This document shows, piece by piece, positions 21,089 through 29,883 of a DNA stretch of 64,000 nt. Position 1 is the first letter of the stretch. Each line of letters begins with the position of its first letter. The position numbers were made by a program, and so were the translations under genes. The stretch spans positions 6,138-70,137 of the forward strand of contig DJPI01000008.1 in assembly GCA_002438505.1 (NCBI GenBank), read 5' to 3'. Origin of the DNA: Ruminococcaceae bacterium UBA6416. GTDB taxonomy: Bacteria > Bacillota > Clostridia > Oscillospirales > Acutalibacteraceae. The notes below the pieces were generated by a model that did no database searches, was not told the DNA's origin, and saw only the letters and a list, made by a program, of their open reading frames with translations.

Positions 21089-22681
21089 TCAGCCGTTGAG
21101 GAGCTTAAAGTTCCCCTTGTTGGTCTTGTAAAGCTGCTTATATACCTCATAGCCCTTGTCATATGCGGCCTTGTCTGATGCATTGGGCTTGAAGGTCTTG
21201 TTGTTCTTGATGAGCCTTCCGGCTTCTGAGATATCCTTTATAACACCGATTCCGGCGGCAACAACAACGGCTGCACCAACCGCACCGACGTTCTGCGGGC
21301 TTTCAACCGTTTCAATCGTTCTTCCGAGACAGTCGGCAAGAATTCGGCTTGTTGAATCGTTGAGCGCGCCGCCGCCGACAAAGCGGATGGTTTCTGAGGT
21401 TTTGATTTTTTTGTCCTGGGTTTCAAGCATCCAGCGCATATGATAGCACACGCCCTCAATAACGGCGCGGATAAGCTCGCTCTTTCCGGTGTCAAGGCTG
21501 ATGTTGAAGAACATTGCTCTTGAGTTCGGATCCTCAAATGGGCAGCGGTTTCCGTGGAACCACGGGGTGAAAACAACTCCGTTTGAGCCGGCCGGAACCT
21601 TTTCAATGACATCAGAAAGATATTGATAAAGATTTGTGTATTCGCTCTCCATATCCTCGGCAACATGGGTCTTTTTGAGATAGATGCCGATTTCATCAAG
21701 CGCAAGGTGGTTTTTGACCCACTCAAGGCATTTTCCTGCCGTTTCAAGCTCGGCAAAATAATTATAAAGTCCGTCCTGAGCGCCAACGATTGCGGCAATC
21801 ATTGAGGATGCATCAACAACATTTTTGTCAACAACGGTTGAGACCCAGCCCGAGGTGCCCATATAAACGTGAGTGTCCCCGTTTCCAACCGCACCGGCGC
21901 CGACTCCGATGAGCGTTGCGTCTCCGCCGCCTCCAAAAACAGCCGTACCCTCTTTGAGTCCAAGCTCCGCGGCCGCTTTTTTTGTGAGCCCGCCAACCCT
22001 GTCTGTGCTTTTTTTAATTTCCGCAAGGTGATTCATGTCAACGCCGAACATTTTGCACATCTCGCTGCTCCATCCCTGCTTTCCGGGGCGAACATCATAA
22101 AGAAGCGTTCCGAAAGCGGAATCGGGGGTCATGATGAACTTTCCGGTCATTCTTGCAATCAAGGCTTCCTTGACATCGAGCCATTTATATGTTTTTTTGA
22201 AGCTTTCCGGCTCATTGTTCTTCACCCAGAGATATTTATAAACGGGATCCTTAACGCTCAGCGCAGCGGCCTTTGTTATTGCAAGCGATTTAAGGAGCTT
22301 GAAGGCGTTTCCTCCGGCAATCTTGAGGCCGTGAGCCATGTTTTCCTTAAGCTCTTTTCTTGCGCGCTGATCCATATAGCTCATTGCGCGGCGAACGGGA
22401 AGTCCGTCCTTGTCAACAAGAACAAGACCCTGCATCTGGGAGCAGAAGGAAATTCCGGCGATATCCTCCGGCTTCACATCGGTCTTTGTGAAAATTTCCT
22501 TTGTTGTCTTGCACATTGCAGCCCACCATTCATCGGGATCCTGCTCCGCTCCGCCGTCCGGAAAAACATAAAGCTCATATCCCTCAATCGCGTCCGCAAT
22601 AAGCTCAACGCTGTTTTCAATTTTGAAAAGGCAGGTTTTAACTCCCGTTGTTCCAATGTCATATGCAAGTGCGTATTTCAT
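21089..22681 (-). CDS. FGGY-family carbohydrate kinase (xylulokinase-like)
   Basis: A 530-aa sugar kinase. The N-terminal phosphate-1 motif is DIGTTGVKTCLF. The FGGY N domain contains SYMDQRA, the second domain contains GTSGWVSTVV and a glycine-rich GVGAGAVGNGD loop, and the C-terminal signature is RFVGGGALNDSTSRILADCL. The length suits xylulokinase or a related pentulose kinase; the substrate cannot be fixed from sequence. Only six nt separate it from the upstream TetR gene, so the regulator probably controls its own operon with this kinase. Confidence 0.9.
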   Translation of the reverse strand: MKYALAYDIGTTGVKTCLFKIENSVELIADAIEGYELYVFPDGGAEQDPDEWWAAMCKTTKEIFTKTDVKPEDIAGISFCSQMQGLVLVDKDGLPVRRAMSYMDQRARKELKENMAHGLKIAGGNAFKLLKSLAITKAAALSVKDPVYKYLWVKNNEPESFKKTYKWLDVKEALIARMTGKFIMTPDSAFGTLLYDVRPGKQGWSSEMCKMFGVDMNHLAEIKKSTDRVGGLTKKAAAELGLKEGTAVFGGGGDATLIGVGAGAVGNGDTHVYMGTSGWVSTVVDKNVVDASSMIAAIVGAQDGLYNYFAELETAGKCLEWVKNHLALDEIGIYLKKTHVAEDMESEYTNLYQYLSDVIEKVPAGSNGVVFTPWFHGNRCPFEDPNSRAMFFNISLDTGKSELIRAVIEGVCYHMRWMLETQDKKIKTSETIRFVGGGALNDSTSRILADCLGRTIETVESPQNVGAVGAAVVVAAGIGVIKDISEAGRLIKNNKTFKPNASDKAAYDKGYEVYKQLYKTNKGNFKLLNG

Positions 22682-22687
22682 ATATTA

Positions 22688-23371
22688 TCACATTCCTTTC
22701 GGATAAATATTAGGCTTGAGCGCGGCTTTAACGAATTCTATGATATTTCTGACGGCGAACTCGTCTTTTTGAAAGATATCATCGCCGGCATAAATTTTAT
22801 ATCTTTCGCTGTAATATTCGCAGGCATAGGAAAACTGAAACGTGACAAGAAGATTGTCAAGCAAAAACGCAGCCATTCCCGGGTCGATATCCGTTCTTAT
22901 TTCTCCTGATATCTGACCTTGGATTATCGCCGTTTTATAAGCATTCGCAGTGATTGTTTCCATCCTGTCCGCAAGCTTTTTTCCAAGCTCCGCGTTGCGC
23001 TCGGTTGTGAATTCGTTATAAAGCTTGATCATAACGGCATTCCGCCGCGAAAAAGAAATTGCCTCATGAAGAAGCTTTTCAAGCTTCAAAATGACATCCT
23101 CGTCCGTTGCGTTGATTGCGCCGAGAATTTCCTCAAGCGAGGAGATTCCGTAACTGACACTGGTGAGAAAAAGGTCGGATTTTGTGTCAAAATATTTATA
23201 AAGCGAGCCAACGCTGACCTGCGCTTTTTTGGCTATGGTGTTTATGTTTGCGTTTTCAAAGCCCTTGGTTGCAAATTCGTTCACCGCAACGTCAAGAATC
23301 GTTTTCCGCTTTTCCTCCGAAATATTTTCAAATGTTGCCTTGTGATAAACCTCTTTTTGTTCTGCCATCAT
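22688..23371 (-). CDS. TetR/AcrR-family transcriptional regulator
   Basis: A 227-aa TetR-type regulator. The helix-turn-helix is at residues about 20-65 (ILDVAVNEFATKGFENANI, then IAKKAQVSVGSLYKYF). A C-terminal helical domain follows, including a DIDPGMAAFLLDNLLVTFQF segment. ATG 23371 is chosen because AGGAGA lies six bases upstream; a longer upstream extension has no RBS. It is followed by the FGGY kinase after six nt. A dyad at 23503-23516 is a candidate operator. Confidence 0.92.
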   Translation of the reverse strand: MMAEQKEVYHKATFENISEEKRKTILDVAVNEFATKGFENANINTIAKKAQVSVGSLYKYFDTKSDLFLTSVSYGISSLEEILGAINATDEDVILKLEKLLHEAISFSRRNAVMIKLYNEFTTERNAELGKKLADRMETITANAYKTAIIQGQISGEIRTDIDPGMAAFLLDNLLVTFQFSYACEYYSERYKIYAGDDIFQKDEFAVRNIIEFVKAALKPNIYPKGM

Positions 23372-23502
23372 GCTTTCTCTCCTAATACCGAGTGGCCGCC
23401 CGAAAAGCAAAAAGCGCTGCATTCCGGACTTTCCTTCCGCCGTGCGGAAAAATTTTGGCGCGGCCTTTCACCTTAACTTGCCGCCTTCCGGGTGGCAAAA
23501 AA

Positions 23503-23516
23503 TGAGTAACCACTCT
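23503..23516 (-). promoter_or_regulatory. Candidate TetR operator
   Basis: Dyad TGAGT-aacc-ACTCT about 130 nt upstream of the TetR start. TGAGTNNNNACTCA-like sites are typical of this family. A TTGATA hexamer lies just upstream on the minus strand. No second half-site copy was found. Confidence 0.4.
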
Positions 23517-23609
23517 ATTTTATCAACAACCGGCAAAAAAAGCAAGTAATATGAAGCAAAAGGTCTTTCGCACCGAAAAAATTCTTCAATACAAAGCTCG
23601 GCTTCAAAT

Positions 23610-23664
23610 AAACAGACCGTCATCCGCTGCAAAAGCTGCTTTGCGGACAACGGTCTGTTTTTTT
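23610..23664 (+). terminator. Strong intrinsic terminator with no evident gene upstream
   Basis: 11-bp outer stem AAACAGACCGT / ACGGTCTGTTT (23610-23620 / 23650-23660), an inner TCCGC/GCGGA stem and seven Ts. It points along the plus strand, yet no plus-strand gene ends here, so it may close an unrecognised small transcript or be a relic. Confidence 0.75.
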
Positions 23665-24500
23665 AATTGCGTGAAATCATTCGATCCTATGAGAAAGGAA
23701 AGTTTCTTTAATGAATCTTTCGGTCTTTTGGTTCATTATTTCGCGCTTATTCGCAAGATGTGCATCAATGAATATAACAAGTTTTGAGGTGCGCAGTTGT
23801 TTGTTTTTAATAAGGAGAGATAGGAAGAAATTGAGAATATAGATCTCAATCGATCTGAGCTTTAGCGGAATGGCTTTGAGTTTGACTTTAATTTTGAAGT
23901 TTAGCATTGTGACACCCGTCCCTTCACAAAAAAATTTTGCAACAGTTTCGGTTTTTGATTCGGCATTCCCGGAATCAACCATGCAACATCTTGCGTTTTC
24001 CTTTTCCCATTGCAACGATATGATATAACATTAGCGGAGAGTTTTTTGTCACAGTTTGTCGAAAAAATATTAAAATTTACAATATGCTGTTATTTTATTT
24101 TGAAAGACGGCGCATTTTTTAGAATAATGAAAAAGAACAGTTCATACGCGCAAAAAAGGCAAAGCGGCATATTTTTACCGCAGTCTGATAGGAACCCGGG
24201 CGCCCCCTTCACGTTAGCGTCCGGATCCCCGTTTCGGAGCACTCGCGAATATACACCCAAATATCCGGACGTCCGATAACATAAGAGACTGCAGCAAAGA
24301 TATGCCGCCTTACTCTATCTAAATATTGAAATATCAAATTACAAACAGCCGGTCAAAGCCGGCACCGGAAGGAAACAAAACGAGCCCTTCCTGTCAGCAT
24401 ATAAAGTTTAACACGCCGGATAAAATAAAACAATCCGTTTTGTGAACTCGTCTTTATTGAAAATTCATCAAGAAAATCTGCGGATTAATCTTGCGCTTTT
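23665..24500. other. Gene-poor intergenic region
   Basis: About 840 bp without a supportable gene. Open frames here (for example 23677-24015 minus) lack an RBS and show no domain. Most is AT-rich, but about 24180-24280 is a GC-rich patch with a CGGACGTCCG palindrome (24266-24275), and 24351-24395 contains small GC hairpins. It looks like decayed or acquired sequence; nothing more specific was seen. Confidence 0.6.
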
Positions 24501-24514
24501 CGGTTCCTCAGGGC

Positions 24515-24543
24515 TTGAATTCCCATTAACCTTGCGGTATAAT
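24515..24543 (+). promoter_or_regulatory. Promoter of the Rrf2 regulator gene
   Basis: TTGAAT (24515-24520), a 17-nt spacer, and perfect TATAAT (24538-24543). It is about 60 nt before the RBS. Confidence 0.85.
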
Positions 24544-24611
24544 ATGTTTATCATGGCTGCCGGGTAATCCGGAATGCGGATATCGGCGTTTTTTCAAAAG
24601 GAGTGTCAGTT

Positions 24612-25025
24612 ATGCTCGTTTCAACAAAGGGGAGATACGCTCTGCGCGTTATGGTTGAGCTTGCGCAGCACGAAAAAGGAGAATATGTTCCGCTTAAGAC
24701 AATAGCTGCGGCTCAGGATATATCCGAAAAATATCTCGAAAGCATCATTGTTGGTCTTTCAAAAGCCGGTTTGCTTGACGGCCTGCGCGGAAAGGGCGGA
24801 GGCTACAGACTCAACCGCAGCCCGGATGAATACACCGCCGGGGAAATTCTGCGTCTGACGGAGGGTTCTCTTGCGCCTGTTGCCTGCCTTGAGTGTGAAA
24901 GCAATGAATGCTCCCGTGCCGGGGACTGCAAAACCCTTCCAATGTGGAAAAATCTCAATGTTCTCATCTGCAATTATCTTGACGGCGTCTCCATTGGTGA
25001 CCTTGCAAGGGGTAATGTGAAATAA
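24612..25025 (+). CDS. Rrf2-family transcriptional regulator (IscR/CymR type)
   Basis: A 137-aa Rrf2 regulator. The winged helix is at residues 1-~60 (STKGRYALRVMVELA, ISEKYLESIIVGLSKAGL, RGKGGGYRLNR). The C-terminal region has three Cys (ACLECESNECSRAGDCKTLPMW), which in IscR relatives ligate an iron-sulfur cluster. CymR lacks them, so a cluster-binding sensor is favoured. ATG 24612 has AGGAG eight bases upstream. No iscS/iscU or cysteine gene is adjacent, so the target is open. It is transcribed alone and ends at a bidirectional terminator. Confidence 0.93.
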   Translation: MLVSTKGRYALRVMVELAQHEKGEYVPLKTIAAAQDISEKYLESIIVGLSKAGLLDGLRGKGGGYRLNRSPDEYTAGEILRLTEGSLAPVACLECESNECSRAGDCKTLPMWKNLNVLICNYLDGVSIGDLARGNVK

Positions 25026-25053
25026 AGTCGCGTTTTAAATACGCCGAAAATTC

Positions 25054-25093
25054 AAAACTGCCGCCGGTGTCTTTGCACCAAGCGGCAGTTTTT
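25054..25093. terminator. Bidirectional terminator
   Basis: Stem AAAACTGCCGC.../...GCGGCAGTTTTT with an inner CGGTG/CACC pairing. It separates the convergent Rrf2 and lipase-like genes. Confidence 0.88.
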
Positions 25094-25102
25094 GCGTTTT
25101 AA

Positions 25103-26734
25103 TCATCGGCCGGAAAAGACCGAGAAAAGGCCGTTGAAAGCCGTATAAAGCAGCTTCCAGAATGAAAATGTCTTTCCCGAGTCAGTCGGTATGCGTTCAG
25201 CATAAAGATAGTTTCCGTCTTTATCGTAGCAGAGATAGCTCTTGCCTGTTTGAGAAAGCACTCTTGAGCTGACCTTTTCCGCCGGGTCGGTGAACTGGCC
25301 GTATCCCGGACAGGAATAGATGTCTCTGATATCGTCATCCATAACAAGTTCGGCGGCAAAGCCTTTAACATCCTCACGGCCATTCATTCCCATGTGGGAA
25401 ACACTTTTGAAGAACCATGTGTTCTCCGGAAGGAAGCCGGTTGAAGCGTCAATTTTCCTGTCAGGAGAAATATGGTTGTGCGCCGGATTATTGCAGTAAG
25501 TTTTGGGCGAAGCATAGTCCTCAGCAAATGCTTTTCCAAATTCAGCGGCCGTTGCACCGAGAGCCGCCGAGTACGGAGCAAGGAGGTTGTCTGCGTCATC
25601 AAGATGACAGTTGAACAGCGGTGCAAGGAAATATCCCATGTTGTAGCTTGCAATGATATGGACATAGGTTCCGTTTTCCTTGAGCGCTTTGAGTGTCTGC
25701 GGAAAAGCCTTGCGCGCCGCGTTGAAGCTTTCCGTCTCTGCGCGGACGGCGGCATATTTTTCATCGGAAAGAAGAAGGTTTCTTGCCTCCTCATAGCTTC
25801 CGGACGGGCAGAGCGCCCACATCATTGAGCTTTTGAGCGCAAGCATATCCCTCGCTTCGGCAACGGCAGTGCGCAAAACCTTTTCAAGTGTTTTTGAAGA
25901 GAGCGCAAGCCGCAGTGCAACGGAGGCCTGATATCCCCCGTCACCCTCAAGCAGAGCGGGAAGAATCTCCCTATGCAGGCGCTCAATGTCATAAACCCGG
26001 ACGTTGTCAAGAAGAATATCGCCGACAATCTGCGAACCGTCAAAGGCCGGAATCATGCAGACAAGCTTTTTTATGTACTTTGCGTCCTCCGGGAACATTG
26101 CAATATACTGAATGAAAACTGCGCCGCCCTGGCTTATCGGAACAAAGTTGACCTTTTTTGCTCCTGTCTGGGCGAGGACAACATTGTGAAGATAATCGTG
26201 AAGTCCTTCGGCCGCCGCCTTAACGCTTCCAAACGAATCATAGGTGTAATAATACCGCACGCTGTCATATTCGCCGAGTTTATCGAGCGAAACATTTGAG
26301 TATATGAGCGATTGTTCCTCCTTTGAAAGCTCGGAATATGGCTTATTGAAAGAGCGCACCTTTTTGTTGTATACCGCGCTTCCGTTGTCATTCAGAGCAA
26401 AAGGCTTGAACAGCTCTTCCATGAAACCCTTGACCGCCTTTGAAAGGGCAACGTCATTTCTTGTGATTGCGGACACGCCAAGCGGAAGCAGCAGCTCTTT
26501 GATGACATTCATAACGAGCGTTTTGGTTTCAAGCCCGGCAAGCTCAAATGTGCTGATATCACCGAGGAACTCTCCATTATCGTCATAAACCAACGTCTGG
26601 CTCTGTCCAAAGCCCGGAATGAGAATGACGGGTGTTTTTTCCGTCTCGTGTGCAGCAAAGCAGACAGCCGAAACGGAAATCATGAGCGCCAGCGCAAGCA
26701 CAAGCGAAACCGCTTTTTTAAAAGCTTTTTTCAT
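25103..26734 (-). CDS. Secreted alpha/beta-hydrolase (lipase-like)
   Basis: A 543-aa predicted exported hydrolase. The signal peptide is residues 1-~27 (basic MKKAFKK, hydrophobic core, AxA-like CFAA). The mature part begins with the lipase-type oxyanion segment TPVILIPGFGQS. The nucleophile elbow is probably VPISQGGAVF (about residue 197), with PISQG in place of GxSxG. A likely catalytic His is in SHMGMNG near 448. The C-terminal ~22 residues (from about 522) form an aromatic amphipathic tail (FWKLLYTAFNGLF), which may bind membrane or surface. AAAGGA precedes the ATG. It is monocistronic. The substrate is unknown. Confidence 0.85.
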   Translation of the reverse strand: MKKAFKKAVSLVLALALMISVSAVCFAAHETEKTPVILIPGFGQSQTLVYDDNGEFLGDISTFELAGLETKTLVMNVIKELLLPLGVSAITRNDVALSKAVKGFMEELFKPFALNDNGSAVYNKKVRSFNKPYSELSKEEQSLIYSNVSLDKLGEYDSVRYYYTYDSFGSVKAAAEGLHDYLHNVVLAQTGAKKVNFVPISQGGAVFIQYIAMFPEDAKYIKKLVCMIPAFDGSQIVGDILLDNVRVYDIERLHREILPALLEGDGGYQASVALRLALSSKTLEKVLRTAVAEARDMLALKSSMMWALCPSGSYEEARNLLLSDEKYAAVRAETESFNAARKAFPQTLKALKENGTYVHIIASYNMGYFLAPLFNCHLDDADNLLAPYSAALGATAAEFGKAFAEDYASPKTYCNNPAHNHISPDRKIDASTGFLPENTWFFKSVSHMGMNGREDVKGFAAELVMDDDIRDIYSCPGYGQFTDPAEKVSSRVLSQTGKSYLCYDKDGNYLYAERIPTDSGKTFSFWKLLYTAFNGLFSVFSGR

Positions 26735-26862
26735 AAGTTTTTCCTATCCTTTCCGCAGAAAGCCGCCGTGAAGCCAAAGAGTATTCAGCAAAAACAACAG
26801 CCGCTTTTGAATTAATCTTCGGAAATTATAGCACATCGTTTTTTCAAGGTCAACGGCGAAAG

Positions 26863-26891
26863 TTGTTTTTTTGTTTGATTTGTGATAAAAT
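26863..26891 (+). promoter_or_regulatory. Promoter of the pyridoxamine kinase gene
   Basis: TTGTTT (26863-26868), a 17-nt spacer, and TAAAAT (26886-26891), 54 nt before the start codon. Confidence 0.7.
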
Positions 26892-26945
26892 CAGTTCATT
26901 CAGATTTCTGGCCGCAAAAGGCCGCGCAAAAAGGACTGAGATTTC

Positions 26946-27743
26946 ATGCAAAAAAAAGCCGTTATTGTTCAGGACCTCTCCTGCTTCGGAAAATGCTCGT
27001 CATCGGTTGCTTTGCCGATAGTTTCATCATACAATATTGAGTGCGCGATTTTGCCGACCGCGCTGCTTTCTGCCCACACCGGTTTTTCAAAATACACCTG
27101 CTTTGACTTAACTCAGCAGATGCAGACAACGCTGAACGACTGGAAAGCACTTTCTCTTCAATTTGACGGATTTTTTTCCGGCTATATGCTCTCTGATTTT
27201 CAAGCCTCGCTCGCCCTTGAAGTGCTCAAAACGCTTGTGAAAAAGGACGCGCTCGTTCTTGTTGACCCCGTCATGGGCGATGACGGAAAGGCCTATGCAA
27301 TGCTCAACTCCTCCTTTGGAGAAAAGATGCGCGCTCTTGTTGCCCGTGCAGATGTGATAACACCGAACCTCACCGAGGCCGCCCTCCTCCTTGAAAAGGA
27401 GCCTGTGCTTGAAAACTATGACGCGGCATACATTGAAAAAAGCCTTCTTGCTCTTCAAAAGCTCGGCTGCAAGGTTCCGATGATAACCGGCGTCAGCCTT
27501 GAAAAAGGAAAAATCGGCGTTGCTTTCCTTGAAAGCGGAAAGGCTGACTTTGTTTTTTCAAAAAAATATGACGGTGTTTCCTGCGGAACGGGAGACACGC
27601 TTTCAAGCGTCCTTTTCGGTGAGCTTCTCTCCGGTGCGGGCATCAAAGCGGCCGCTGCAAGAGCCGTTGCCGCAACGGAAAAGGCAATCAAAGCCGGCGT
27701 CAAGGATTACGGAATCGACTTTGAATGCCTGCTGCGCGGCTGA
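26946..27743 (+). CDS. pdxY: Pyridoxamine/pyridoxal kinase (PdxY-like)
   Basis: A 265-aa ribokinase-fold vitamin B6 salvage kinase that makes PLP from pyridoxal, pyridoxine or pyridoxamine. It begins VIVQDLSCFGKCS, typical of clostridial pyridoxamine kinases. VLVDPVMGDDGKAY is at about 102, ITPNLTEAALLL at about 139, and the anion-hole/catalytic motif SCGTGDTLSSVL at about 214. AAGGACTGAG precedes the ATG. It is monocistronic, with its own promoter. The thiamine-pathway kinase ThiD is less likely given the N-terminus. Confidence 0.93.
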   Translation: MQKKAVIVQDLSCFGKCSSSVALPIVSSYNIECAILPTALLSAHTGFSKYTCFDLTQQMQTTLNDWKALSLQFDGFFSGYMLSDFQASLALEVLKTLVKKDALVLVDPVMGDDGKAYAMLNSSFGEKMRALVARADVITPNLTEAALLLEKEPVLENYDAAYIEKSLLALQKLGCKVPMITGVSLEKGKIGVAFLESGKADFVFSKKYDGVSCGTGDTLSSVLFGELLSGAGIKAAAARAVAATEKAIKAGVKDYGIDFECLLRG

Positions 27744-27849
27744 ATTGTTTTCGGCCGATGCAAGGCCTATGTTCAACTAAAACTTTCCGAAAAATTACAG
27801 GCCGTTGCCTGCAATCGGCAACAGCGAAAAAATTAACATCATAAAACCC

Positions 27850-27893
27850 ACAACCGGCCGCAGTTCGGATTCCTCCGAGCTGCGGCCGGTTGT
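27850..27893 (+). terminator. Long hairpin between convergent genes
   Basis: Perfect 20-bp stem (27850-27869 / 27874-27893) with loop TTCC, followed by TTTAAA. It is an unusually stable structure after the pyridoxamine kinase gene. Confidence 0.85.
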
Positions 27894-27923
27894 TTAAATC
27901 AGAAATTTATTTCGAAAAGAGAT

Positions 27924-28619
27924 TCAGCGTTTTTTTGTGAAAAACAATTTGATTGCATTGATGATCTTTGTGAACCATTCGGCAATCGACTTGAAGAACC
28001 TGATGAGGCCGTCTGAGCCTGCAATATCACCAACATTGTCATCGGCAATTTTAAGAATTTCCTTCAAAACTTCTCTTGCAATCGGGTTGTCAAGGTTAAC
28101 AAGCTTATTGACAACAGCTCTCCACTTTCCGTTGACCTTGTCATAGGCTTCAACACCTGCGTCTGACGCCTTGGCCGAACCGAATACATAATAGTGGATA
28201 CTTGTCATTACAACCTGAAGGCTGGTGTTGCTTGCAGACCACTTTGCAAATGTCTGAAGAATTGAGTAAACAATCTCATAATCCTCCGGTGACATCTGGA
28301 ACTTCTGCTGCATGATATCCATGAGGATCTTGTCATTTCCGTCAAGAGACAGGAAGCGGAGAATGAGTCTCATGAGAATTGTGAGCATATCGGCATAGTC
28401 ATATCTTCCGGCATAGCGCATTGTGTACGCCTGCCTGCCGTTGAGCGATGTGAAGCCGACGACAACTTTACCCTGTGTAAGCTCTGCAACAGCGTCTCCA
28501 ACCATTGTTGTGAATCTGAAGCCGGTCTTTTCATTGATAAAGTCAATCAGCTTATCAAACAGGAACTTGAAGTTGATCTTTGCAAGATCGTCCACTCTGA
28601 GGAAGGACTCAATGTTCAT
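27924..28619 (-). CDS. Unknown protein, 5' part missing at a junction
   Basis: 231 residues are shown from the first Met, but the frame stays open and protein-like upstream to about 28735 (encoding ...FRNILHAVYRIFEAIEPITG...), and this ATG has no RBS. It is therefore the C-terminal part of a longer protein. The sequence is helical, with no recognised domain. It ends with an amphipathic aromatic tail (IRFFKSIAEWFTKIINAI, then basic residues) resembling the tail of the lipase-like protein and the two micropeptides in this window. Beyond 28735 the sequence switches to an oppositely oriented gene fragment. Confidence 0.7.
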   Translation of the reverse strand: MNIESFLRVDDLAKINFKFLFDKLIDFINEKTGFRFTTMVGDAVAELTQGKVVVGFTSLNGRQAYTMRYAGRYDYADMLTILMRLILRFLSLDGNDKILMDIMQQKFQMSPEDYEIVYSILQTFAKWSASNTSLQVVMTSIHYYVFGSAKASDAGVEAYDKVNGKWRAVVNKLVNLDNPIAREVLKEILKIADDNVGDIAGSDGLIRFFKSIAEWFTKIINAIKLFFTKKR

Positions 28620-28734
28620 AATCTTGTAAAGGTCGATTTCGCCGGTGATGGGCTCAATGGCCTCAAAGATTCTGTAAACTGCGTGGAGAATGTTTCTGAA
28701 GCAGGTGTCAAGACCATTGCAGTTGATGAAGTAG

Positions 28735-29082
28735 ATGACGGACGCCTGGGTTGAAGAAAAGGGACTTCAGAACATTGCGGCGTTCCAAGCCTTCCCGCAG
28801 TTCTTCCTGCTTGCAAAGTGCTGGGGCATTGCTCCGGAAACCGTTGTTCGCAAAATGACCGGCGCCACCGCCGACAGATACGGAATCAAGGAGCGCGGAT
28901 ACCTCAAGGAGGGCTTCAAAGCCGACCTCAGCATTATTGACCCGGCAAGACTCAGCGTTAACGAGGCCAGGCCGGACGCAAAGCCGGGCGGAATTCACAG
29001 CGTTTATATCAACGGCAAGGCCATCCTCAAAAACTTTGAATATATTGGCGGAACCAACGGTGAATTCACCCTCAAAAAGTAA
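28735..29082 (+). pseudogene. C-terminal fragment of a D-aminoacylase-type amidohydrolase
   Basis: 115 residues matching the C-terminal fifth of N-acyl-D-amino-acid deacylase/D-aminoacylase proteins (usually about 500 aa): TDAWVEEKGLQNIAAFQAFP, ETVVRKMTGATADRYGI, RGYLKEGFKADLSIIDPARL, and the terminal GGIHSVYINGKAIL strand. The catalytic barrel is missing. The codon before the first ATG is TAG and there is no RBS. The loss coincides with the 5' loss of the opposite-strand neighbour, pointing to one rearrangement or assembly junction. A normal terminator follows the stop. Confidence 0.85.
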
Positions 29083-29095
29083 CAAAACCAAAAAA

Positions 29096-29131
29096 CGCCT
29101 GACGGCTGCTGCTGTCAGGCGATATTTTTTT
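29096..29131. terminator. Terminator between convergent genes
   Basis: Stem CGCCTGAC...GTCAGGCG (29096-29103 / 29114-29121), followed by a run of nine Ts; A-rich on the other side, so it may work in both directions. Confidence 0.9.
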
Positions 29132-29136
29132 TTGAT

Positions 29137-29883
29137 TCACACAATAACCTTTGAAAGGAAGTCCTTTGTGCGCGGGTTCTGCGGATTTTCAAAGATGTCA
29201 TTCGGCTTTCCCTCTTCAAGGATTTTTCCGTCATCCATGAAAATGACGCGCGTTGCAACCTCACGCGCAAAGCCCATCTCGTGGGTAACAACAACCATTG
29301 TCATTCCTTCACGGGCAAGCTCTTTCATAACGTCAAGCACCTCGCCGACCATTTCAGGGTCAAGCGCACTCGTTGGCTCATCAAAAAGCATGACCTCCGG
29401 CTCCATGCAAAGTGCGCGAACAATCGCAACGCGCTGCTTCTGTCCGCCGGAAAGCTGGGAGGGATAGGAGTTTGCCCTGTCCTTAAGCCCAACACGGGAG
29501 AGAAGCTCCAGCGCCTTTTTTTCCGCCTCGGCTTTGCTCTTTTTGAGAATCTGCATCGGAGCAATCGTCATGTTTTTCAGAATCGTCATGTTTGGAAAAA
29601 GGTTGAAGTGCTGGAACACCATACCCATCTTGCGGCGGTGAAGATTGATGTTTGTTTTCGGGTCGGTGATGTCATGGCCGTCAAAAACAATTTTTCCGCC
29701 GGTTGGAATTTCAAGAAGATTCAGCGAGCGCAAAAATGTTGATTTTCCCGAACCGGAGGGGCCGATAACAACAAGAACTTCGCCCTGGTGGATATCGCAG
29801 TCAACGCCGTCAAGCGCCTTGACCTTTCCGCCGAGATAATGCTTTTTAAGGTTTTCAACGTGAATAAGAACATTATCGTTCAC
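29137..29883 (-). CDS. Polar amino-acid ABC transporter ATP-binding protein (GlnQ-like)
   Basis: A 248-aa ATPase of the PAAT/HisP-GlnQ family. Walker A is GPSGSGKST, followed by FLRSLNLLE; the Q-loop is in MVFQHFNLFPNMT; the signature is LSGGQKQR; Walker B is VMLFDEPTSALDP; the H-loop is in THEMGFA. The GTG start at 29883 is chosen because AGGAGG lies ten bases upstream; the longer frame starts on a TTG inside the permease. It overlaps the permease stop by 11 nt. Third gene of a binding protein-permease-ATPase operon. Confidence 0.94.
   Translation of the reverse strand: MNDNVLIHVENLKKHYLGGKVKALDGVDCDIHQGEVLVVIGPSGSGKSTFLRSLNLLEIPTGGKIVFDGHDITDPKTNINLHRRKMGMVFQHFNLFPNMTILKNMTIAPMQILKKSKAEAEKKALELLSRVGLKDRANSYPSQLSGGQKQRVAIVRALCMEPEVMLFDEPTSALDPEMVGEVLDVMKELAREGMTMVVVTHEMGFAREVATRVIFMDDGKILEEGKPNDIFENPQNPRTKDFLSKVIV

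Noticed and set aside
23677..24015. 112-aa minus-strand ORF in the gene-poor region
   Set aside because: No RBS at its start, low-complexity composition and no recognisable domain; kept only as part of the intergenic description.
28623..28751. Plausible-looking plus-strand frame opposite the unknown protein
   Set aside because: It is the mirror of the minus-strand coding frame, with no start codon context, and it ends at a stop just past the junction.
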